Assembly: GCA_029718625.1 (NCBI GenBank)
Contig: CM056383.1
Coordinates: 22,793,930 to 22,857,929 of the forward strand
Reading direction: 5' to 3'
DNA length: 64,000 nt
Source: Synaphobranchus kaupii
Lineage: Eukaryota; Chordata; Actinopteri; Anguilliformes; Synaphobranchidae
A program made the position numbers and the translations under genes. Under the pieces are notes generated by a model. That model was not told the origin of the DNA, ran no database searches, and saw nothing but the letters and a program-made list of their open reading frames with translations. Below are positions 43,683-54,140 of the stretch, piece by piece (position 1 is the stretch's first letter; every line of letters starts with the position of its first letter).

Positions 43683-45202
43683 TGTTACGATCCTGATACG
43701 GGACGAACCCAAGTGCAACGACCAGGAGGCAGATTCAAGAAAAGGGGATATTTATTAAGCGTTGGGGTAGTCCCAAAGCTGTACAGGAAAGGCAAAACAG
43801 AATTAATACATAGAACATAAATTAAGTCCTATACGGACTGCTCCAAGCCGGAGCTGGACTTGAAATCAAGGAGGGTTCCAAGCCGGAACCGAAGGGGTGC
43901 AGGACTGGAAGTCCAAGCCGGACTGGGTGCAGGAAGTGCCCTACTGTTCCAAGCCGGAACTGGACAGGGTAGGTGGAGGCGTAGCACCGGGTCTGGACCG
44001 GAACTGGACCGGGAGGTCCACTCAGGAAAACGGGAGCCGACACGGAACTTGTTCCAAGCCGGAACTGGACTTTACTGGAGGTGTACAACACACCGGCACT
44101 GGACAGGAACTGGACTGGAACTGGACTGGAACTGGACAGGAACTGGGCTGGAACTGGACCGGGAGGTCCACTCAGGAAACGGGTGCTGGAACGGAATACG
44201 TTCCAAGCCGGAACAGGACTCTCACGGAATGGTGGGCTATACACCGGGACTGGACTGGAACTGGACCGGGTGAATCACTCAGGTACAGGTACTGGAACGG
44301 CGCGAATGTTCCAAGCCGAAACTGGACTTTACTTGGGCGGAGAATCTCTCTCCGGGACTGACACAGGAACTGGACCGGGTTATCAACTTGAGTCAAAAGG
44401 GTAGAAAGCAGAGGTTAGTAGCAGGGTACTGCAGACAGGGTTACGACCGGGAGGTCTTAAAGGAGGTTTTGACGACAGCCAGGGTTTGTAGCTGGCGAAA
44501 ACCCGACGGGGCTGGGAGGTGAGGCGTAGCTCGGGTAGGTCTCGTCGGAGCCGGCTGAACTCCAGGGATCCTGGAACCGTAACCGAAGTACAGGAGGTAG
44601 CTACGGCCGGACAGGAACGACAGAGAGAGTTAGCCAGGCAGGACTTGGCAGCGGATCTAGACCCGAGCTGGAGGTGGGAGTACCGCAACACACTCACGCA
44701 ACATAAAGGGGAAACAAACACTGCTACAGGGAGGCTGGAACCACGGCGTCTGGAGATTTGAAGGGAGACAAGTAAGTAGCATGCAACAGCGAATGTTACG
44801 GGAGGATAGCTACCAAACCGCAGAACAGGTAAGCAGATAAACAACAGCGAACTGTAGAACACCGGACCAGAAACGTGACATGACATAAACAAGGTAGGTT
44901 AGTTAACGAACTGGCGCCGACTAGCAACCAGACAGGGGTTTAAATAGTGCAGGGAATGAAAGAGTGAATGAGAAACAGGTGTGATAATTAACCGGGAGTG
45001 ATTGCAAAACACAAAGGTGAGGAATGCATGCAACGAGTAGGGAGAGCGATAGGCGGAAACAAAAGTGACAATAAAACGAACAAGACAGAGGAAGACGCCC
45101 AGACTGCAGCAGCAGGGAAAACACGGACAAAGGAATCCAACATGACACGGAGGGAAACAGGGAAAACACGGAAAACGGACAGGAAGGGAACGGAACGTTA
45201 CA
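43683..45202 (-). repeat. 5' LTR of the chromovirus
   Basis: 1520 bp, 11 bp longer than the 3' LTR, which equals one minisatellite unit (extra aggaactggac-type unit at about 44103). One clear substitution is seen (44525, G against A at 38650). Confidence 0.92.
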
Positions 45203-45584
45203 GATAGTTTGAAAACTCCTGTTTGTCTCCACTTTTGTAGAGAGGAAGAACTTTTGCTATCTTCATTTTATCTGGAAACACGCCATTACAGAACGATAAG
45301 TTACATATATATGTTAGTGGAGGTATGATCGCTTTTGATATCCTTTTTAACAATGTCATGTCTATCTGATCTACATCAGTGGATGTCTTCGCTGTGCAGT
45401 CTCTCAGTATTGCTTTAATTTCAGTTTGTGTGACAGGATTTTAAAATAATGACTCTTGTTTTGTCTCACCGCCCCTATCAAAGTGATCCCACTGCAGGAG
45501 TGAGGATGGAATGGCCTTTGCTAGCTCCGGACCAACACTAACAAAGTATTTGTTGAAACTATCTACTATCACCTTATTATCTTC

Positions 45585-46985
45585 TTACCTCCTGTTGTTT
45601 ATATTGAAATGATCCGAGAATGTCCGCTTGGCCTTTCGCCCAGAGACGGAATTTATTATTTTCCAAAGATTTCTGGTGTAGTTTCTATTTTCTGTTAGTA
45701 ACTTGTCATAATAATCTTTTTTATGTTTCCTCAACAAATATGTCACTCTGTTTCTGAAACGTTTGTACTTTGCATATGATTGTACACTCCTTTCCTTTAA
45801 AAACTGTTTATATAAGCTGTTTTTTTTCCTACAGGCGTTCTCTATGTTCTTGGTAAACCATGGCCTTTTTTCTTTGACTTTGTTGTCTTTTCTCGAATTT
45901 TTGACTACCGGGCAGTGCTTGTCATATAGTGAATTTATTGTGTTTAAGAAGGCCTCATACGCTTTGTTTGTGTCTCTTTCAGTCCATACATCATTCCACT
46001 TTTGATTCATCATATCTTGTTCAAAATCTTTGAGTCTCTTTTCGTTTCTAATTCTTTTTAAGATTTTTGTCACTGGTTTCTGATCCAAAGTGTGTTTCCA
46101 GTCACAGATAGCGAAGACTGGAAGGTGATCAGAGATATCATTTATCATAATACCACTTGTTATTTCTGTGTCCAGTATATTTGTATAGATGTTGTCAATT
46201 AGTGTGGCACTATGTTTAGTGATTCTGCTTGGCTGGGTGATTAGTGGTCGCATTCCCCACGCATACATTGTGTTAACGAAGTCCTCAATCAACTTGTTAT
46301 CGTTAGGATTTAATATGTCTACGTTAAAGTCACCACATATAAAAACATTTTTCTGATTCATTTTTGTTAATATTTCTCCCAGGCAATTGTTGAATATGTC
46401 TATTTTTGAGCTGGGAGCTCTGTAAACGTTGCATATAACAGTTTTTTTACCTTTCGGCGTTGAAAATTCAATTGTTACACACTCCATTACATTTTCAACG
46501 ACAATTGACAAGCTTTCCAGTATCTCAAAATTTATGCTCTCCTCAATAAACAGTGCAACCCCTCCACCAGCTTTGTTGCTTCTGCTCTTACACACAAAAT
46601 TATACCCTTCCAGGTGGAAATCCATGCATTTATCAACATTAATCCAAGTTTCCGACACTGCAATGATGTTAAATGGTTTAGCAAATGTACAAAGATACTC
46701 CTGTATCTGTTCAAAGTTTGCGTATAGACTCCTGCTGTTGAAGTGGATTATTGACAGCTTTCCATCCATGCTAATGTTCTCATTGAATTGGTCTTCCAAG
46801 TAATATCCACATTTGTTTATTCCATTATAATAAAAGTGTCTGTCTGGATCAACTTCTCCATTCGGGGCTTTTGATCTTAGGTTCTGGTTAGATGTCATAC
46901 TCCCTTTTTCATAGTCAGCAATTATATCCATCAATTCGTTCATTTTAATCGGTGAAGCTTTACTTTTTGTTTGAACTGAGTTCAT
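45585..46985 (-). pseudogene. LINE ORF2, endonuclease part
   Basis: 466 codons. APE-type endonuclease: LSIIHFNSRSLYANF, AVSETWIN, GYNFVCKSRSNKAGGGVALF, VYRAPSSKIDIF, FICGDFNVDI, SDHLPVFAI. After it comes a basic linker (RPWFTKNIENACRKKNSLYK). It ends at a stop (45585) before the RT. The remaining RT start continues between 45203 and 45584 with one further stop near 45442, joining up with 37818 across the LTR element. Starts 30 nt after ORF1. Confidence 0.85.
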
Positions 46986-47015
46986 GGCGTTTTCATGTAG
47001 TTTTCACGTACCTTA

Positions 47016-47711
47016 CTATTCATATTTCTCCAGCTCCTCCAGCGCCCTGATCAGCACCGGTCTGGTGTTTTCTGGAGACCCATTTGGTTTGATATAAACT
47101 TTACAATTTGTCGTCCAGGTGTTCTGTAATTTTTTCCCTTTCTTCAATTGACGCGCTTTCCAAGCGATGGTGGCGTTTACTTTGCTGAGATTTTCATTGA
47201 TGAACACGTTAGATCCTTTCAGATTTTTACCCTGCTTCAGTAGAGCAACTTTGTATTTCCTACTTATGAATCTCAGCACCACGGCGCGGGTTTCGTTGTC
47301 ACGGCCTTTGTTAGTTTTTTTCTTGGGAAGCAGATAGCAAGAATCCACATTGGTGAGATCCATGTCGATGTTTTTGGAGTTTAGAAACTTCTCCACCTGT
47401 ATTTCCAGAGATTGGATGTCTGCCTCGTCTGTCTCCTCGTGGGACCCCATCGCCCTCGCATAGTTCCTTGGTTTAATCCTGAGACCTGTGATGATCACAT
47501 CATTAAGCTTCCCTTGCTGTTCAAGCTCCTCCACTCTGTATGTTAGAGACTTTATTCGCTGGTCTTTCTTGACATTTTCCTCTTTGAGTTCTTGTAACTC
47601 CTTCATTATGTCTTTCAGTTGGACCTTGATACCTTCCAGGCTTTCCATAATTATTGACAAGTCCGATGGATTTGACTGACTAGTTTTAACTGTCTTTTCT
47701 GGCTTGCCCAT
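47016..47711 (-). CDS. LINE ORF1, coiled-coil RNA-binding protein
   Basis: 231 codons, intact. Residues about 18-75 are heptad-rich (SLEGIKVQLKDIMKELQEL; KSLTYRVEELEQQG). A central RRM-like part (NDVIITGLRIK; RAVVLRFISRKYKVALLKQG) and a basic C-terminal part (KARQLKKGKKLQNTWT; VYIKPNG) follow. The layout is that of L1/CR1-type ORF1 nucleic-acid chaperones that trimerise and coat the LINE RNA. Confidence 0.75.
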   Translation of the reverse strand: MGKPEKTVKTSQSNPSDLSIIMESLEGIKVQLKDIMKELQELKEENVKKDQRIKSLTYRVEELEQQGKLNDVIITGLRIKPRNYARAMGSHEETDEADIQSLEIQVEKFLNSKNIDMDLTNVDSCYLLPKKKTNKGRDNETRAVVLRFISRKYKVALLKQGKNLKGSNVFINENLSKVNATIAWKARQLKKGKKLQNTWTTNCKVYIKPNGSPENTRPVLIRALEELEKYE

Positions 47712-47911
47712 TTTCTTGTTTCAGTGGTTTTTAAGGATTTGTTATATTGTTTTATTGTTTCGTTGAGCTTATCATTCCGTTCTTTCTCCCCCCACAGTTC
47801 CCACTGCAGCTGTTGCCTTGAGCTGTTGCCTTGAGCTGTTGCTCCTTCAGCAACCATGAGCGTTATAGTCAACTTCAAAGAATAAGCACTCATTTTAATA
47901 TACATTTTTGT

Positions 47912-48539
47912 GAAAGATGCTGTATTTTTTTATAATCGTCTATTGGCGGCGCTAGACATAGATCACCTTTTTTTTCGAAAACAAAGTTGCGCAGAAAAAA
48001 ATGATTAAGTGAAAACTGAATACGCGTATCTAGCAGACACCTCATTTTCATCAAATCTCCACCCCGCGCACGTATATACTAGGGAGAAGTCCCATTTGCA
48101 CATGCTTATCTCAACTCTGAATCTGGCCCTAATAGTACACAGGATGCAATAGATAGTCCTTGACTAACAGACAGATAACTTAGGCTAACAGAAAAATAGA
48201 TAGATAGCAAAAACTCAAACTTACCCGAGTACAAAACAGAAGGTTTTCACGGCAAACGACAGTAGCGTACTATCATGTACGTTGTTCTCTGGTCCTTTTG
48301 TTTGCTCGGAATCTTCTTTGATGGTTGTCATTAGGCTAATACGCCTAGTTCCTAAAATAAGCATGTCTCTATTGTCTCTGATAATGACGCCGTGTTCGTT
48401 CTCGTTTTGTAGAAGCCTTTTTTTTTTTTACTACAAAAAAGTCCCGGTGCTGTGAATTCTCCTTTCGCCAGAGTTCCAAATTGTATCCATTTCCTTTTCA
48501 AAGTTGTGGTCCACTGTCACCATATCAATCAACAGCAGG
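47912..48539. other. Intergenic, nothing recognised
   Basis: Ordinary AT-rich sequence with a T-run at 48419-48429. It may contain the 5' UTR of the LINE. No gene. Confidence 0.35.
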
Positions 48540-48760
48540 AAAAATAATAATAAGAAGAAGAATAAGAAGAAGAAGAGGAAGTAGAAAAACTGGCAAGTTA
48601 ATGTTATTAACTTTGGGGTTTGGGGCTTTATTGTGTGGATGTATGAATGTCTGAATTCTGTCTGGTTACATGAGGTAGGAATGTCCAGAAGTTCATGTTT
48701 TTAAGGGCTGAGAGTCTGTGGTCATTGTGGCAAGCTGTAACTTGGTGGATAGAAATCAGT
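48540..48760 (-). repeat. Unassigned repeat, copy in inverse orientation
   Basis: A (AAG/AAT)-rich head (48540-48585) and the blocks gggctttattgtgtggatgt and ggctgagagtctgtggtcat match 55250-55510 in inverse orientation. No family recognised. Confidence 0.6.
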
Positions 48761-49048
48761 GTGAATATCAATAGCGGGGGTCTGCACATGTGTATAAGGT
48801 TTATCTTAATCTTTGTGAGTGACCTGTCGTGAGATTTGCAAGCCTGTCAAGGCCCTGACATGGGCCCTGGCCCACTGTTTAGGAACCACTGTGTTAGGCT
48901 ACTGAAGTTTTTATCTGAGCAGGTAGACTACCTAGTGCAAGGAGTCTTCACATACCTCAATTGCATGCTGTCACCCCGTAGCTGAAATCAGTGGAGACAT
49001 CTGGTCACTAAAAGGAAACCATTTGTGCAAAATGAAGAGCATTGTGTA

Positions 49049-49591
49049 CACTGCCTGGCCAAAAAAAAAGTCGCACACTCTAATATTTCGTTGGACCACC
49101 TTTAGCTTTGATTACGGTGTGCATTCGTCGTGGCATTGTTTTGACAACCTTATACAACGTCACAACATTTATTTCCGCCCAGAGTTGCATTAATTTTTGG
49201 CCTAGATCTTGTATTAACGACGGGAGAGTCGAACCACTCCGTAAAGTCTTCTCCAGAACATCCCAAAGACTTTCAATGGGGTTAAGGTCTGGACTCTGGT
49301 GGCCAATTCATGTGTGAAAATGATTCCTCATGCTCCCCGAACCACTCTTTCACAATTTGAGCCTGATGAATCTTGGCATTGTCGTCCTGGAATATACCCA
49401 TTGATGGGATAACCTGGTCATTCAGTACATTCTGGTACTCAGCTGACTTCATTTTATTGCTGCATAACATTGCTGAGCCTAGACCTGACCAATTGAAGCA
49501 ACCCCAGATCATAACACTGCCTCCAGAGGCTTGTACAGTGGACACTATGCATGACGGGTGCAACGGCGACTTTTTTTTTGGCCAGGCAGTG
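49049..49591 (-). mobile_element. Tc1/mariner deletion derivative, 543 bp
   Basis: Ends cactgcctggcc and ggccaggcagtg, flanked by TA (49047-49048, 49592-49593), with mirrored poly-A/T and gtcgc beyond. The minus strand encodes the C-terminal half of a DD34E transposase: [27 protein letters not shown] (second Asp), MNWPPES, then one base out of frame [15 protein letters not shown] (Glu) down to 49075. The DNA-binding N terminus is deleted. Confidence 0.85.
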
Positions 49592-49593
49592 TA

Positions 49594-50343
49594 TGTTTAA
49601 ACACAAAATTATGGATGAATTTAAATGCCATTTTCAATCATCTTAACTGATCAAGAGATTGGCTGTAAAAACCATCACACGGGAACCCATGCTGTCCTGT
49701 AGACAAATGTGTCTGGAACTATTTACTCAGAGAGCTCCCCTTAGTAAGTCTGTGCTGAGCCTGCAGCTCAGTTATCCTCCCCTGGGAGCCCTACCTATGG
49801 GTGACAGAACTTCCAACCCAATGTTCCGCTTCAGAGCTGAAAGGTTGAAAGGTGCTAGCGTGAAATTGCAGAGAGGTTTAGAGACCTGAATGCAAAGGGC
49901 GAGAGCGCTGCAGACAGGATAGGAGAGCACGCTCATGAGGCTCACAAATCCAATTGACGCCTGACGAATTGGGAGGCAAGCTGTCAGTGTCACATTTCAC
50001 ACGGTATGGAAATCCACCCTGTCAGTGAGAAAGGCAGTACTCAGCTGCAGAGAGAGCTGTAGCTGTGAAGGTAGTGATTGGAGAGCATGGTATCATGACA
50101 ACAAAAAAGGGTGGAGCTACCATGTTTGACTGCTTGAACCAATCATTGCAGTTTGTGGGAGAGCACAACACCTATTGGTTCAGACTGGTCAATGTTGACA
50201 GGTCATTGCTTCACCTGTTATTAGGTTCATGAAACTCTCCCATCACTACTGTGGGAATGGCTGGGAATACATGGCATGCAGATAGTAACCTATAGGCCTG
50301 TATCCTGGCTTGGACATATGTTCAAATATGGAATTAAAATATT
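49594..50343. other. Intergenic, nothing recognised
   Basis: No gene, repeat partner or terminal repeats seen. Confidence 0.35.
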
Positions 50344-50347
50344 TTAA

Positions 50348-52220
50348 AGGGTAATTCCACCCAAAAAAAACATTAACCTTATTGAACAGATAAAGGCGCA
50401 ACTAAATAAGTCTTTCTTTGTGGCTGGCCAAAAAAAAAATCAGTTATTTGAATATAAAGTAAAAAATTTGGTAGAGGTATACGTCATTTTGACATATACA
50501 GTACCTCTACCACTTCCTTGTTTTTGAAAGACTACAGTATTTTCAAGTGGGTGTGTAAATTACATAACAAGTAGGCGAGGGAAGAATTGCTGCCTGCATC
50601 TCACTGTTCGGAATAGGGACACATCGTAGATCAAGGTCACTATCATTGCTATTTTATTATAATGTCAGAAAATTACATTGATAGGCTACGTTATTTCCTA
50701 AAGATGTTTTGGCAAACTAAACCAAACAGGAGTGCTGTCGGTTAAGATGTTTTGGCAAACTAAACCAAACAGGAGTGCTGTCGGTATTCCCCTGTAGCCT
50801 ACATCTTCCTCTGCCTTATTGAATCACCTGGTAAGGAACCATGTCAACTAACGTTACATTATGATTCATGACCATTAAGTAGACTAACATTAGCTAGCTG
50901 ACCATAATTGAACGGTTTCGCTTTGAGCATTCGATTACAGAAGCAATGTATTTTTTCTGGGCTAGTGTTTTTGTTGTTGTTAGCAACGGGTTTATTGGCA
51001 TAAAACAAATTGGTCTTTAAATATGTTTGCCATGGAGTAGGCTATAGTAGCTAACCTTGCAATCATTAATGGAAGGAGGTCGGATATCGGGGTGATAAAT
51101 GCGTCGTTTCCATGTTTTTACCAACATCAGTGCATTCGAGTTGCACTGGGAAAGTTTTGGCTTTGCTAGCAAACATAGCTAAAACGGCTAACAAGTAGCC
51201 TACAACAATGACGTTTTAACTTTTTATTTATTTATTTATTTAATTTATTTCAGATTTTTCCCATTTTTCTCCCAATTTGGTAGCCAATTCAACCCCTGTA
51301 CTATTCAATTTCCCCCCCGTGTAGCAACTGCTTGAAATTGTCTTTGTACAACCCCGTCAGCCGGTAGTAGGAAGGAGGGCGCCACGTCCTCTTCAGGCCG
51401 CGATCCAACTCGCCCGAGGCCTTTGTGTGTGAATTTCACCGAGTCCCTCCCACCACCCCGGGCACAGCCAGAAATTGCTGCTCCTTCTAGGCACCGGCCA
51501 TACTCAGATCTGGCAGAACTGGGTGCGGAGTACAACTGCACCGACTGAAAGTTACCGTTGTACCACTGTGGCGGCTGACGTTTTAACTTTTAATTGTATA
51601 TGTTTAATATTCTGTATCGGCATGTTGGTTGATACAAAAGCATTTCATACTGAAAAACAGGAGGTCGGGGTTGATTTTCCGACATGGAACCGGAGTGCGT
51701 AGCCCGGGTAAGTGTTACAGACTTCTGGCTAGGCTGGCTAATGTTTTCACAATACCAAATGTAGATAAATGAAAGGCCGTATTTCCCCCGTTTTTCTGAA
51801 GACTGAGCAAAATCCACGTCTGGTGACTGAGCGACCTGGTCGCTGAAGCCTACCCCAACCCGGGGCTGGACCAGCCATGGTGGTATTTTCTCAGTATAAC
51901 TGTTACATTAGCGGCTAACTTGCCAGTGAGAAGAAACGCTGCAGTGCACACAGGCACTACACTAGCAGTAAAATGCCCAGCCGCGTGGCCTCCGCTTCTG
52001 TAACGTCATTCAGTGGGCATGGCAACTTGTTGTGTGAACTGTAAGCGTCTTGGCTGTTGTAGTTCATTCTAAGGCAAGTACCTGGTACATGCACAGTATA
52101 CTAGTTTGGGACTATATCTCTGCTCTCGCTACAGGTAGAAATTTGGCTGAGAGCTCATTTTAATCAGGAGGAGAGCTACGTTTCTACAAACCAAACATCA
52201 TTTTGGGGTGGAATTACCCT
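50348..52220. mobile_element. Second Kolobok-like element, TTAA-flanked
   Basis: Ends agggtaattccaccc and gggtggaattaccct sit exactly against TTAA on each side (50344-50347, 52221-52224). Size (1873 bp) and AGGGTAA start are like the element at 19191-21039, but the terminal repeats otherwise differ, so it is another family. It contains a 42-bp tandem duplication (50701-50742, 50744-50785), a SINE (51225-51576) and a 50-bp match to the gag-like ORF at 53 kb. No transposase or THAP frame. Confidence 0.75.
51225..51576 (-). mobile_element. SINE with 15-bp target duplications
   Basis: Flanked by identical gacgttttaactttt at 51210-51224 and 51577-51591. The (TAAA)n tail is on the left, so it is minus strand. 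The 352-bp body, read from 51576, opens with a tRNA-like head (agtggtacaacggta) and has a GC-rich middle. The part near the tail (gggagaaaaatgggaaaaat) is seen in other fish SINEs and repeats. Retrotransposed into the Kolobok-like element. Confidence 0.75.
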
Positions 52221-52876
52221 TTAAATATTAAAACAACTGCATGTACACTGTACCTGGTGCAGTGCATGTTACAAGTGCAGTGTGTTTCATTTTGTTGGTA
52301 TGAATGTCAATGTCACATCACAGACATGTGATGAGCACCCAAATAGAATGCAGACTTTCCTGGCTTTGCTTTATATCATGGTTCTGTATGAAGCCTGCCA
52401 TTGTGTTTTGTGAAATAGCAACTATAGGTTTATAACAAAGGTATACTGTTTTTCACAGAGAAACCATATATACGTGTTGTGGTGCCGGGAAGGGATTTGA
52501 TGTGCTGCCCCTGGTGGTCGGCACTGGCTCTACGCGCCTGCAGGGTGACAGGTGAGGCTGATGAGAATCAGACCCATGTGTTAATTAAGTTGGCCCTACA
52601 AAAGAGCCTGGTTCCCCAGGCAAAGGGAACTCACTTTTGAGTGTCTTGGTTTTTGTTTTGATGCTGCTCTTGTTTGTTTACTTTTTGTGCGTTTGGCTTA
52701 ATAAAAAGCTACTTTATTGAACACATTTTCTGTTTTCCTGTTTGTTCACCACGTGGTACAGTGACACTCCCCCATGCTGTACCACATTGGTGGAGAATGC
52801 GGGCATAGAGGCCCAGGTGAACAGGCAGTATTTATTTTTTTCCCTCTATTCTGGATATTTTTGTTAATTTTTTTCC

Positions 52877-53500
52877 ATGCCTCGCAAGAGGCATCATCGC
52901 CGCCCCACCCAGGAGAGGCAAAGACCTCAGCAGGCAAGTCTTCCTCCCAGCCAGCCCCCAAAAGTGGCTAGGCCCTTGACCAGGGCTTTCACCTGGGAGA
53001 ACCTGGAGGCCTGCCCTCCGGACTACCTCAGGGAGCTCCTCGACCTGGTCGCTGAAGCCTACACCAACCCGGGGCTGGACCTGGATGGGTGGGTCACGGA
53101 GGACCTGGGCCCCTGCCTCGGCCATGACTGGTGCACCCTGGACGACTCGGAGGAGGAAGAGTCCTGGGACGAGCTGGATGGGTCCCCATGGTGTGAGTGG
53201 TGCGGAAACCCTCGCCATCATGGGTACTGTGTCCTACCAGAGGCCGCAGCTCTGCGTACTGTGTCCAGCCAGAGGCCGCAGCTCTGCTACCCGGTCCATA
53301 GGCCGCAGCCCTGCTACCCGGTCCCGAGGTCCAGCCAGAGGCCGCAGCCCTGCTGCCCGGTCCCGAGGTCCAGCCAGAGGCCGCAGCCCTGCTACCCGGT
53401 CCAGAGGTCCAGCCAGAGGCCGCAGCCCTGCTACCCGGTCCAGAGGGTTCCGCACTGCCAGAGGCCACAACCCTGCTCCCCTCCTGGAAGGAGCCCTTGA
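52877..53500 (+). CDS. Gag-like protein with zinc knuckle and Pro-rich repeats
   Basis: 207 codons. Basic start (MPRKRHHRRPTQERQRPQQ), a short helical part (FTWENLEACPPDYLRELLDL), an acidic patch (DDSEEEESWDEL), and one CxxC-x4-H-x4-C-like knuckle (CEWCGNPRHHGYC, residues about 105-117). Then four to five 13-residue repeats of SSQRPQPCYPVPR from a 39-bp DNA repeat at 53262-53440. Many copies of such ORFs occur in fish genomes, from general knowledge; function not established. It ends where the second ORF begins in another frame. Confidence 0.55.
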   Translation: MPRKRHHRRPTQERQRPQQASLPPSQPPKVARPLTRAFTWENLEACPPDYLRELLDLVAEAYTNPGLDLDGWVTEDLGPCLGHDWCTLDDSEEEESWDELDGSPWCEWCGNPRHHGYCVLPEAAALRTVSSQRPQLCYPVHRPQPCYPVPRSSQRPQPCCPVPRSSQRPQPCYPVQRSSQRPQPCYPVQRVPHCQRPQPCSPPGRSP

Positions 53501-54057
53501 AGCCGTCGGTCATTACAGTGACCCCTTCTGATGAGCCCTTGAGGCCGCCGGGCATCATAGGGAGCCCTCCAGAGGAGCTCCAGATGCCAGCTGCAACCAA
53601 CCCTCCAGAGGATTCCTTGCTACTGGAGGCCGTCCGCCTGTTGCCCCAGCCGGAGTTCGTCACCCTGCCGCCCTGTCCCAAGGCGCCGCCGGAGGCCGTC
53701 GTCCGGCTGCCCTGTCCCGAGACACCGCCGGAGGCCACGGCTCTGTTGCCCTATCCAGGGGACCCGCCGGAAGCCACAGCTTCGCCGCCCTGTCCAGGGG
53801 ACCCGCCGGAAGCCACAGCTCTGCTGCCCTCTCCAGGGGCGATGCTGGAAGCGGCTGCGCTACCGCCCCGCCTAGATAGCCTACCGCAGGCCACCTCACC
53901 TCCTTCCTCCCCACCACCTCCTGTCACAAGCCCTGCAGGCCTACAAAAGGGCCCCCCCTCCAGCGACCACAGGTCACCAGGCTGGCCTAACCTGGCCAAC
54001 ACACCCACCCAAGCCACCACGGCCTGGAACCAGGGGACCTCTGACGAGGGTGTTTGA
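53497..54057 (+). CDS. Pro-rich ORF, likely continuation of the gag-like protein
   Basis: 186 codons, overlapping the previous ORF by 4 bp in a shifted frame. It is made of 15-residue repeats of the type GDPPEATALLPYP and PPCPGDPPEATAS. No domain beyond the repeat. It may be joined to the upstream ORF by frameshift or may show that the copy is decayed. Confidence 0.45.
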   Translation: MKPSVITVTPSDEPLRPPGIIGSPPEELQMPAATNPPEDSLLLEAVRLLPQPEFVTLPPCPKAPPEAVVRLPCPETPPEATALLPYPGDPPEATASPPCPGDPPEATALLPSPGAMLEAAALPPRLDSLPQATSPPSSPPPPVTSPAGLQKGPPSSDHRSPGWPNLANTPTQATTAWNQGTSDEGV

Positions 54058-54140
54058 TCCTGGGGGTGGCCCTGGGCTCACTTTTGTTTTCCTGTCTGTT
54101 CACCACGTGGTACAGTGACACTCCCCAGCACTGTACCACA

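Larger units (their letters stand above)
37819..45202 (-). mobile_element. Chromodomain Ty3/gypsy (sushi-ichi-like) element
   Basis: 7384 bp, minus strand, with 1.5 kb LTRs at both ends, TG...CA termini and a perfect GATAG target duplication (37814-37818, 45203-45207). Gag and pol are in different frames with a short overlap, as in vertebrate chromoviruses that use -1 frameshifting. Pol order is protease, RT, RNase H, integrase, chromodomain. There is no envelope frame. The LTRs differ by one 11-bp repeat unit and very few substitutions, so the insertion is young. Two pol lesions (stop at 41597-41599, frameshift near 41044) leave it defective. Confidence 0.93.
35853..47911 (-). mobile_element. 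L2/CR1-like LINE split by a chromovirus
   Basis: Minus-strand LINE with ORF1 (47711-47016) and ORF2 (46985 down to 36522), a 3' UTR and an (AAAT)n tail at 35853-35880. Tail microsatellites and the endonuclease-RT layout place it in the Jockey/CR1/L2 group. ORF2 is cut in its RT by the LTR element at 37819-45202, flanked by the duplicated GATAG. A long T-run (36427-36477) lies in the 3' UTR. The 5' limit is approximate. Confidence 0.8.
52475..54140 (+). mobile_element. Small LTR-type element (TRIM-like)
   Basis: A 5' LTR-like unit (52475-52786, tgttgtggtgcc ... ctgtaccaca, with aataaa at 52700) is followed by ttggtggagaatgcggg, a plausible primer site. The last 60 bp of the LTR recurs at 54081-54140; the rest of the 3' LTR is deleted (joint at about 54080). 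The middle encodes only a gag-like protein, with no pol. The target duplication is unclear. Confidence 0.6.

Noticed and set aside
37819..45202. Endogenous retrovirus
   Set aside because: No envelope frame between integrase/chromodomain and the 3' LTR; chromodomain and gag type place it in Ty3/gypsy.
48540..48600. CRISPR-like or coding repeat (AAG/AAT units)
   Set aside because: Simple repeat at the edge of a dispersed repeat; there are no regular spacers, and the genome is eukaryotic.
53094..53738. Minus frame of 214 codons opposite the Pro-rich ORF
   Set aside because: Antisense shadow of the tandem repeat.
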